Below, one piece after another: positions 9,100 to 16,056 of a stretch of DNA of 16,069 bases (its first letter is position 1; every line of letters starts with the position of its first letter). The position numbers and the translations under genes are program-made. The notes under the pieces were generated by a model. That model was not told the DNA's origin and made no database searches. It saw only the letters and a list, made by a program, of their open reading frames with translations. Origin of the DNA: Larix sibirica (taxonomy: Eukaryota > Streptophyta > Pinopsida > Pinales > Pinaceae); assembly GCA_004151065.3 (NCBI GenBank), contig NWUY0300014336.1:8262-24330 (forward strand). Reading direction: 5' to 3'.

Positions 9100-9350
9100 C
9101 CCAGACCTAGACATTGAATGGGAATTCTATAAAAATATGGTTATGATTCTCTTCTACATTTTGGCATAAGACACAACTAGACAGTCCGATGATGCCTCAT
9201 TTCAAGAGGTTTTCAGTTGTGAGCAACTTCTCATTGATCATGATCCAGATGAAGGTGTTTACTTTCGCTAGCCCATCATTATGCCAAACTAGCTTTCTAG
9301 ATTCCAGCTTTTGGTGGATGAGGGAGATTAAATCCAATATGGTTTTGATA
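9100..9350 (-). pseudogene. Element B zf-RVT module
   Basis: A single frame reads KLVWHNDGLAKVNTFIWIM, INEKLLTTENLLK-stop-GIIG, SSCVLCQNVEENHNHIFIEF, PFNV-stop-VWENVLEGI. The CxxC (CVLC) and both His positions are kept; the last Cys position is Phe. The two stops stand at expected Arg (CGA to TGA) and Trp (TGG to TAG) codons. zf-RVT is usual between RT and RNase H in plant LINEs. The part from 8687 to 8944 continues the line (WLTREKCIFKLEILTPRQTI, AKAINLMSEMIES). Confidence 0.8.
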
Positions 9351-9419
9351 GCTTGCTTTGACTTTATAAATACTTGCAGATCCCCACCCTTGAAAATCCT
9401 TGGTGGTGATGTCTAAAGG

Positions 9420-10380
9420 GGCACAATACGAGAGGAAAGAAAGGAGGGTTGAGACCTGTTGATTCAAGTTGGGAGGAGGATTTGAAATCTTCCAGCCACA
9501 CCATCACTTGCCATCATTTTCAAAAATTGATATGTCATAAAGAAATTTGAGTTCCATGTTTTTCATCTAAGTTTTAAGCTCCCTCAAACCTAATTACTGA
9601 TCGATTGGAGGATTTACCTGGATGTTATCCTTCCATAACTTGATAAGTTTTACATTATTGGAGATCCAAGTGAGATGGGTTTCTATTAAAGGGATGACTG
9701 CTTTGAAAATTTTATAGATTTGAGATCCATTATGGTCCTTCAGAGGTCTTCTAGGCATTGACTCCTTAACCCTAAGAAGTATTTTCTGTGGATAACTTCC
9801 TTCCACTAGTCATTGCTTCTGGAGAGGAGTCCCCAAAATAATTTGGCTCCCAAAGCATAGTTCCTCATCTTAGGATTCTTTATCTTGAGTCCTCCATAAG
9901 CCTTTGGAAACCTTATTGTATTCTAGTTGATGAGGTGGAATTTTTTTTCATGTATTTTTTGCTTCCTTGGAACATAAATTTCCTTATGTCTTAGGCGATT
10001 GCTGAAGTATGCCCATGGGAGCTATATCATTGCAGAGCATTGATAAATGGGTAGAGCTAAGAGAGTGGATTTGATAATGACAATTCACCCAATTGGATTT
10101 AACCATTGAGACCCCCATTGTTGCATTTTATTTTTTTATTTTCCCAATGATTCCTCACCAATTGGGAGCATAAGTATTACCCAATAAAATAGGCATCCGC
10201 AACTAATTAAAAGAGGTCCTTGTCGTTGAGCCCTGGAATTTGAGGATTCTTGTTATGGCCTAGAGTTTCGAGGAAGTTACGTTCCAGTTGTAGATATGGC
10301 TCTTTATGTTATAGATAGCTCCTATAGAGGCATTTAGAAATTCATTCAGAGTAGCCTTGAATCTTCTTGCAATAATAAGT
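9420..10380 (-). pseudogene. Element B post-RT connection region
   Basis: This is the region between the FVDD box and zf-RVT. Readable pieces include NIKSHIYNWNV, LRMPILLGNTY (family YLGMP), SMVKSNWVNCHYQIHSLSS, and at 9594-9806 LIETHLTWISNNVKLIKLWK with IQVNPPIDQ. The last matches the W-x-GNG-KLIKLW type block of plant LINE ORF2. There are several stops and frame changes. It contains no separate gene. Confidence 0.65.
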
Positions 10381-11180
10381 GAAGCTCCACCTACCATGAG
10401 AGTGTCGTCCACAAAATGGGAGTGATTTATACTCTTGATTCCTCTAGTGAAGGTAATACCAAGGAGCCTGCCCTACACCCATTATTCTTCCAATTTTAGT
10501 GCTTAAGGTGTCAACCATAATGATATATAACAATGAGAAGAGAGGAGAGCCTTGCCAGAGACCTCATTTGAGACTGAAGAATCTGGTCGGTCTTCTATTG
10601 ATAAGGGGGGAGATCCAAGGGGTGCTTATACAAGATTAATCATCATGAAAAAATATTCACTAAACCCATTTTTTCTCAAAACATTGAAGAGGGAAGGGTT
10701 CCTTACCCAATCGAAGGCATTGACCATTTCCATTTTGATAAGCATTCACTTCTCCTTGGTCACATTGCTGGAATGAATTGTCTCTTGAACAAGAATATAT
10801 TCTCGAGGATTTGTCTTTTGGGCATAAACCTTCCTGATTCTCACAGATTATTTCTTGCATGAGAATTTTCATCCTAGTGGGAGTAATATCGGTGAATATG
10901 TTGTAATAGGAAATGCAAAGGGAGATAGGCCTAAAGCGGGAAAAAAATGAGGGGTTAACTTCCTTGGGAATGAGAGCTATGAAGGAGGTATTGGTGCTGC
11001 CACTCAACTTAAGCTTCCAATGAGAGTAGTGAAGCATTCTCAATAGATCAAATTTGATTATATGATAGCAAGCCCCGTAAAAATCGATGGGAAACCATCC
11101 AATCATGGGGATTTATTTGGTGCCAATCCCCATATTGCATTAATCACTTCTTGCAATTCAATGTTTTTTTCTCATAATCT
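10380..11180 (-). pseudogene. Element B reverse transcriptase domain
   Basis: Reading right to left: NIELQEVINAIWGLAPNKSP followed by a TGA where the GPDG-type Gly is expected, then LDGFP. Next come TSFIALIPKEVNPSFFSRF and PISLC, ENQEG, PKRQILENIF, TIHSSNVTKEK, KMEMVNAFDWVRN, then SEYFF. Across a frame change come LINRRPTRFFSLK and GLWQGSPLFS, and finally HFVDDTLMVGGAS with the FVDD box at 10404-10415. In motif A (KxDxxxAFDxV) the catalytic Asp is Glu (codon 10728-10730), so the active site is altered even where the frame is readable. Downstream it continues IARRFKATLNEFLNAS as in related plant LINEs. Confidence 0.85.
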
Positions 11181-11624
11181 CATTATCTACCTGAGAGATG
11201 AGAGAAGGGATATGCTCCAACATGGATGTTGTCGCTCTATGTTATGCTTTAGTTTCTTTAGTATAAATGTTCTCATAATGCCTCCTGCTTGTATTCTTTA
11301 TATTTGAAAAAATGTTAAGGGTGGTACCATCATCTAATCTGATTTTTGTTCCTGTGTTTTTAAAATTTTGTGCGCAAGATTGGCGATGAAAGGAGGCAAT
11401 GTTCTAATCACCATCCCAGAGCCAAAGGATATTCAACTTAAATTTCCACAATTATTCCTCTTGTCTGTTGGCTTTGTGGATTTGGACACAAATTTCTCTT
11501 TTCTCCATCTTCAACCGAGTTCTCACCTCCTCTGATTCCATCTGGTGTTGGATTTCCTCCAACTATTTCTTTAGAGTGTACTTTATTTGATCCAAGGGAG
11601 AGTAGGAATTGTTTTCCCACATAT

Positions 11625-12365
11625 TTAATGATACTTTTTTAGCTCTAAGTTTTTATTTCCATATATGAATTGGTGATCCAAGTTGATGAATCCCGTCCAC
11701 ATAGTCTTTATGATCTCCAATGCTAGTAGATTTTGCAACCATAGTTGCACATAGATTAAAGGGGAGAATTCCAAAGTTAAATTTTGATTAAGGTTCAGAT
11801 CTATCATTTTGTGATCCAAGACTCCAAAGGGAATGAATCGGGAGGAAGGAGTCACTCCCATACTTAGGAAATCACTCTTGATTAAGAATCTTCCAATCCG
11901 AGATGCTCTGTGGCCTGGACTCGTCCTATTATTGGTCTAGGTATACCTACCCCTTCGGGGTTTTATGTCAACAAGATCCCATTCATAGATGAGATCCTCC
12001 ATATTTTCTCGAAAGGGGTCACGAAAAATATCCTCCCCTTATTTCTCCTTGTTTGAAACAGTGTCATTAAAGTATCTAGCTACCAAACAATCCTTTGCAA
12101 ATTTTTAATCCCTTAAGTTTAATAAAGATTGCAAGTAGATTTCTTTGTCCCCATAGGATGCAGACCCATCTCGAGGCTCCATGAGAATTGACTACAATTC
12201 CATTGCTTGTCTTCCACATCTTTTGACCTATTTTAAGATGTCAGATTCCTCTAGTTTTGTCTCCTAGAGGAGGAAAATTGGCCTTTCTTCCTTAATAAGG
12301 TCTTTTAGGGCTTCTTCTTTGTATCTATTTCTCATGCCTCTACAATTCCAAGAGACTACCTTCAT
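11625..12365 (-). pseudogene. Element B endonuclease domain
   Basis: The N-terminal block reads MKVVSWNCRGMRNRYKEEAL, then PIFLL-stop-ETKLEE, where the stop (TAG) replaces the Gln of LLQETK next to the metal-binding Glu. The C-terminal block (about 11870-12000) reads YEWDLVDIKPRRGRYT-stop-TNNR, with TAG for the Trp of YTWTNNR, then RASRIGRFLIKSDFL. The family motif RLDRFL is RIGRFL here, so a conserved Asp is lost. The frame at 11625-11861 carries SRFIPFGVLDHKMIDL, where SDH has become LDH but the catalytic Asp-His pair remains. The middle part, about 12020-12200, is too decayed to read the GGDFN box. Confidence 0.8.
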
Positions 12366-12898
12366 TATTTACTAGTTGGGGGTTTGGCAATACCTCTGCA
12401 ATGGTTGTTGGGATGAGAACCTCCGGTGCTTTTTGAATTTGTTAATTTGATCCCAAGTCCTAGATATTTGTCCAGAGTGTGTTGTATCCCTAACATATTC
12501 TTTTTGTTTACGATTTCTTCTCGGCCACATTCATCAACTTTCTCGCCTTCCGACATTGCTTTTCTTCCTCAAATTCTTCTTCTTGATCATCCTCTTCACA
12601 AGTTAGTTGAGCTTGTTTCCTGGTCTAAACACCCTTGGGGGTGGGTTGGGAGATGATAGTAGGATGACCGATCTCTTCCAAATAGGAAAATATGGGTTCA
12701 TCATCCCCAGGGAGGGGATCCAAAGAGGATAGGTAGGGAGGTACAAGAAAGGTGGATGGATTTGTTGGAGTCACAATAGGAGGAGGTTGGAATGGGCGGA
12801 AGGAGGGATTATGGGATACCTTCAGGAGGGGGTTCGTCGATATAAATTAACTCAAAGGGGTTGGTTGTGGGAATAAGGGGAGGCATGAAGGAGGAGGA

Positions 12899-12957
12899 GG
12901 GGGGATCCACTGCCAAAGGTTAAGAGGAATAAAGAGGTGTAGAGGGGGGATCCACTA
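12899..12957. repeat. Two-copy 45-bp-spaced repeat in ORF1 of element B
   Basis: GGGGGGATCCACT occurs at 12899-12911 and again at 12944-12956. On the coding (minus) strand both encode VDPPS in the same frame, inside the Pro-rich part of ORF1. A short in-frame duplication is the simple reading. Confidence 0.5.
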
Positions 12958-13039
12958 CCTTAATACTCATATTTTTCTTAACCATTTTCCATTTCTATTC
13001 CTTAGCTAGGATCATCTGGGAAGGTGGAGGAGTCTTCTT

Positions 13040-13560
13040 GTAGTCATTGGAAAATTGCTTGTAATCATGACAAGACTTGCATATGAAAGGAAGCTATTCA
13101 TAATAAAGATTCTATAGATGCCTCCAGTTGTCAATGGTTAATAAAACTGCTTCTAGGAGACCTTTTTCTAGGTCAACTTCGACACAGATTCGGGTTGCAT
13201 GTCATCATTCAAGCTTTTGGTTCTATTTTATCAATGGATATCCCAAGGGAGTTGTCAATATCTCAGAGCGATTTTTCTCCCCAGCAGTGCAAGGGCATGG
13301 GAGGAAGGTGAACCTGTCTATACTAGAACTGCTGAGTGGACGTCAAACTCTAGGTCAAATTCTGGAATTCATATATTCAAATACATTCCCTAATCACTGA
13401 AAAAGTATGGGCCACTCTTGAATATCAAATATTGATCACCCTTGATTTCGAATAGGAAGGCACAAAACCCTTGCCCACAAAAACATGAGACATCTTCCCT
13501 TTTATCAAAATGTACTAGTTCTTTTGAATCTAGATGTCCATGGATCTTGGAGAGGGCTAG
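13040..13560 (-). pseudogene. Element B DUF4283 domain and degenerate zinc knuckle
   Basis: It reads LALSKIHGHLDSKELVHF, CGQGFCAFLFEIKGDQYLIF, KSGPYFF, GMYLNI-stop-IPEFDLE, HSAVLV-stop, LPPMPLHCWGEKSL, IDNSLG, then RICVEVDLEKGLLEAVLLTI, DNWRHL-stop-NLYYE-stop-LPFICKSCHDYKQ. This is a close fit to the plant DUF4283 pattern (GPYFF...GMYLN-W-P-F...VPVWVRLP...ARICVEVDLEKGLP). The knuckle reads CKSCHDYKQFSNDY: CxxC is kept, but the His position is Gln and the last Cys is Tyr. Stops stand at Trp and Gln positions. Confidence 0.85.
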
Positions 13561-13793
13561 ATCCCAATGAACTACCCAATGAGGTCATGATCCACCATTT
13601 CTAGATCCATATGACAGGATGAGGATATTGGTAGAGCCACCTCTGGTCTATTCTCCAATCGCTTGAAATTTTTTGAAGGGGACACCTTTTGTGCAGATTT
13701 GTTGATAGATGCTACCAAAGCTCGAAATGCAGCTTCAAAAAAATCAAGAGGGGGGGTTTGATTCCCTCCCGAAGAAGTGTCTATATCTTCCAT

Positions 13794-13907
13794 GGACTAA
13801 GATGACCTACACACTAGGAGGGCTCACAGGATGTTCCCTAGGGTTCACAGGTTGATTCTACTTTTGTGAAGAAACATGGAATTGGACTCTTCTTTGCTTC
13901 AAATTCC
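13794..13907 (-). promoter_or_regulatory. 5' untranslated leader of element B
   Basis: 114 bp lie between the right target-site duplication and the ORF1 ATG. On the minus strand it begins GG and contains no TATA box. LINE promoters are internal to the 5' UTR, so any promoter of this copy should lie here or just inside ORF1; no specific motif is recognised. Confidence 0.4.
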
Positions 13908-13928
13908 TACTATTGGATATATCTTTTT
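13908..13928. repeat. Right target-site duplication of element B (21 bp)
   Basis: Identical to 7201-7221. It lies directly beyond the 5' end of element B. It is followed by CATGG, whereas the left copy runs into the T-tract, which fits first-strand priming at the T-rich 3' end of the nicked plus strand. Confidence 0.9.
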
Positions 13929-13978
13929 CATGGTTGGTAAAACAATTCTCTTACATTTTAATTAAATGAGACCAATGC

Positions 13979-13986
13979 TATTATCA
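13979..13986. repeat. Possible left target-site duplication of element C (8 bp)
   Basis: TATTATCA stands one base before a 7-T run and recurs at 15046-15053, exactly where the coding similarity of element C stops. It is short and AT-rich, so chance is not excluded. Confidence 0.35.
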
Positions 13987-13987
13987 G

Positions 13988-15045
13988 TTTTTTTCGGAGA
14001 AAAAAATCATTTTATTCAAATGAATAAACATAAACTATCCACTTAAGGACTTACATCATGGCTCCAAGAGCATTACATTTCTGCTCACACTAGGCTCCCA
14101 AGACAAAACAAAATAGTTTTGCATCTCATCATTCAAAAGGATCATTTACATAGACTGGCATACTTTATATACAATGTTTTTAAACAGTGAAAAATACTGA
14201 ATCACTGACTAGACCATCACGAATCTCCTGGATTTCCAACATCCCCGGTTCCACAGAAAGAGCGAGCTTCAAAATCTTGTCCGCTTCAACATTAAATTCT
14301 CTAAAGACATGAGCAAAGGACATGAATTTGAAATTCATAAGAAGAGCTCAGATTATTTCAAGTATATGTTGTAGATGAGGGACATTTATGTGTATTTTTT
14401 AGTTCTCCCAATCTATTACCATATTTGGATCGCCAACAGTTGCAATCGAGAGACGTTCTTACTAGCTTCCACTTTTAGAACTTCCCATAAGGCTGCTAGT
14501 TCAGCTTTGCTATTTGAGCAATGACCATGAGAGTAACGTATCATGAGTTTGAAAACATTGGATAAGTATAGGATCGCCCCCGAGCCACCGAGAGGAGGAT
14601 CACCTTGGCTTGCACCATCAAAGAAGTCCCAGGGGACACTTTTGTCAATTTGAGGAGGAACCAACGTTCTAACTTTGATAGGATTTGGCTCCCATTTAAA
14701 CTCTTGCGACGACTGCATAATCAAAGTTAAAGTAACTTCTGAGGGAACCAATCGATCTTGGAAGATTGCAGAGTTGTGAACCCACCAAATTCCATATATA
14801 AAAGAAGAGGGAAGGGCTAGAAATCCACTTATCAAGGGATCCTTCCACCGGTTCTGAAATATCTGTTCCAACGTCTAGGCATTTTGACCGTCACTTGATA
14901 TGATTTTTTGATGCCGCGGTCCAAACAACTTCTGCATAGGGACAAGAAAAGAACAATTGATAAATGGTCTCTCTTTCTTTTCTGCACAAAAAGAAAAATC
15001 CCGCCCCATTCCATCCCCTCTTCAAAAGGTTGTCCCTACCAGTGA
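13988..15045 (-). mobile_element. Element C: 5'-truncated LINE tail (zf-RVT and RNase H only)
   Basis: About 1.06 kb of minus-strand LINE begins abruptly inside the zf-RVT module (DNITGRDNLLKRGWNGAG) and runs through RNase H and a 190-bp 3' UTR to a T7 run (13988-13994, the A-tail). An AATAAA lies just before the tail on the transcript strand. The 5' truncation is typical of incomplete LINE reverse transcription. The copy lies 60 bp from element B's right duplication, in the same orientation. Its RNase H resembles element A rather than B. Confidence 0.8.
14011..14028 (-). other. Stem-loop and poly(A) signal at the 3' end of element C
   Basis: TTTATTC-AAAT-GAATAAA forms a perfect 7-bp stem with a 4-base loop. 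On the transcript strand it includes AATAAA, 17 to 34 bases before the A-run. It may act as the polyadenylation signal and, by analogy with plant L1-clade LINEs, as an RT recognition hairpin; the second role is inferred. Confidence 0.45.
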
Positions 15046-15053
15046 TATTATCA
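14180..15053 (-). pseudogene. Element C ORF2 fragment: zf-RVT and RNase H
   Basis: The first frame (about 14872-15053) gives NLLKRGWNGAG, FLCRKERETIYQLFFSCPYA, VVWTAA: zf-RVT with one CxxC Cys replaced by Phe and the His of HLF by Gln. The second frame (14416-14871) gives GIWWVHNSAIFQDRL, SSQEFKWEPNPIKV, VPWDFFDGASQGDPPLGGSG, SNSKAELAALWEVLK. A one-base frame break at about 14430 leads into FGDPNMVIDWEN, HLQHILEII, MSFAHVFREFNVEADKILKL and a TAA at 14180-14182. All four RNase H acidic positions (DGAS, AEL, GDP, EAD) are present, but the frame is broken and stops intervene. It is a dead fragment. Confidence 0.85.
15046..15053. repeat. Possible right target-site duplication of element C (8 bp)
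   Basis: TATTATCA matches 13979-13986 and stands at the 5' truncation point of element C. The nick site implied (TTATCA/TA) is not the T-rich type seen for element B, which weakens the call. Confidence 0.35.
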
Positions 15054-15142
15054 TATCAACACACACTACTTAATATTATGATACCATCAGATAAGATTAA
15101 TCTGATATCCATACTTATTTTCAATATAAGACAAGACAAGCC

Positions 15143-15290
15143 TATATCGATCCATTAATACAAATTAAAACAATATTGTAGCAATTCATAATTACAGTCT
15201 AAAACATGATTGTAGTGATCCATAATTACATTTTAAAAATTTGACTATATCGATCCATAAATATAATCTAAACCATGACTATATCAAAGT
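15143..15290. repeat. Degenerate tandem repeat, unit about 34 bp, about 4.3 copies
   Basis: Units start at 15143, 15179, 15213, 15246 and 15280 (partial), with lengths of 33-36 bp. The shared core is TATATCGATCCATAAATA followed by an A-rich stretch and CATGAC or similar. An inverted repeat (ATCAGAT / ATCTGAT, 15086-15106) lies just before it. No coding potential. It could be a minisatellite or part of a larger mobile element. Confidence 0.65.
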
Positions 15291-15456
15291 GTGGAAATCT
15301 ATAATGAAGTTGCTTGCCCATATATCCAACTACGTGGTGTAACACCCCATTTTTTACCCCATATTGTAATTATGTAAATATAGATGAAATTGTTAGAAGA
15401 TGGACATGAATGGTCCACTATGACCAAGATGATGTAACTATGTAATTTGCATTTAA

Positions 15457-15464
15457 TATAAAAA
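15457..15464 (+). promoter_or_regulatory. TATA-like motif
   Basis: TATAAAAA stands about 120 bp into the suspected LTR, a plausible spacing for a Pol II promoter in an LTR. In AT-rich DNA such motifs are common, so the call is weak. Confidence 0.25.
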
Positions 15465-15990
15465 CCCATGATTACTCCAGACTAAGAGGGACGAAGAAGA
15501 GAAGGGGGGATATAATTCCAAAAGAGGGAGAGTGCGAAGGGGGTTCAGGGGGATATGACCCTAGTGGCTTATAATTTAAGTCACTATCCTTATTATTTCC
15601 TTTTTATCCTTCTTTTTATAAATCATTTTTAATTAAAGTGTATTAGCCTTAATTTGATTTAATTATCCTAAACCTTGATATTAGTGGGGGGGGAGGTGAA
15701 CTCCCCATGAGTACCATTTTTCCACTTCTCCTTAGCCTTGCATGCCACTTGACTAGTTCTCAACATGCATATAAATTATTTAGAACTAGTTCATTCTGCC
15801 ATCATTCAACTATCATTCAACCTTCATTAGTTGTCAGCTTTGAACCACCATCACTAGTACCATAGCGTAGATTCATCACCCCTACTATAGCCTAGACCCG
15901 TACCCGAGAACAACGAAGTTCCCTAGAATCCCGATATGGAGAGTCCTTGGCCGGCTTGTGCTAGAGCCCTGGAGGGTAATTGGGGTAAAA

Positions 15991-16056
15991 AGCCCGAGAG
16001 ACTATTAACTCATAGAAGGAAACCCGAGGGACTGTTAACTCAGAGAAGGGAGCCCC
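15991..16056. repeat. 30-bp tandem repeat, two full copies plus a partial
   Basis: Units at 15991-16020 and 16021-16050 agree at 25 of 30 positions by eye (AgCCCGAGaGACT..TTAACTCA.AGAAGG). A third unit begins at 16051 (AGCCCC) and then diverges. It lies in the GC-richer right end of the window and may continue beyond it. Confidence 0.65.

Larger units (their letters stand above)
8256..12365 (-). pseudogene. Element B ORF2 pseudogene: EN-RT-zf-RVT-RNase H polyprotein
   Basis: The start ATG (12365-12363) opens MKVVSWNCRGM, the classic LINE EN start, and shares one base with the ORF1 stop (TAATG). Order is EN (about 11625-12365), a linker (11180-11625), RT (about 10380-11180), connection (about 9420-10380), zf-RVT (about 9100-9350) and RNase H (8256-8655), ending KNGGINFHPIP and TAA. 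At about 4.1 kb it matches element A's ORF2. Stops are frequent. Many fall at expected Trp, Gln or Arg codons, and at least four frame changes occur in RT alone. It is non-functional. Confidence 0.85.
12365..13793 (-). pseudogene. Element B ORF1 pseudogene: DUF4283 / zinc knuckle / Pro-rich / acidic tail
   Basis: The start ATG at 13793-13791 is in good context (CCATGG) and opens MEDIDTSSGGNQTPPLDFF, followed by 73 codons to a stop at about 13572, then a frame shift into DUF4283 (13090-13560) and the knuckle (13040-13081). After that comes a Pro-rich part (about 12690-12970: VDPPS repeats, EPPPEG, FQPPPIVTPTNP, LPGDDEPIFSYLEEIG), an acidic stretch (TCEEDDQEEEFEEEKQCR, about 12545-12610), and GIQHTLDKYLGLGIKL to the end, PPTSK-TAA (12367-12365). 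It would be the RNA-packaging protein of the LINE. Multiple stops and frame changes make it a pseudogene. Confidence 0.8.
7222..13907 (-). mobile_element. Element B: full-length degenerate plant L1-type LINE with 21-bp TSD
   Basis: About 6.69 kb lies between the direct repeats 7201-7221 and 13908-13928. Minus-strand order is a 114-bp leader beginning GGAATTTGAAGC, ORF1 (13793 to 12365), ORF2 (12365 to 8256), and a 3' region of about 1 kb ending in an A-run seen as Ts at 7217-7224. ORF1 carries DUF4283 and a zinc knuckle; ORF2 carries EN, RT, zf-RVT and RNase H. The right-hand T-rich target (ATCTTTTT, nick after 13928) suits priming on a poly(A) tail. The element is full length but has many stops and frameshifts. 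Its RNase H and tail differ from A and C, suggesting another lineage. Confidence 0.9.

Noticed and set aside
13128-13400. Overlapping plus-strand frames
   Set aside because: Antisense to the well-supported DUF4283 domain of element B.
1-15053. A single very long mobile system with several RT genes
   Set aside because: The perfect duplication around B and the abrupt truncation of C show separate insertions of ordinary LINEs rather than one composite system.
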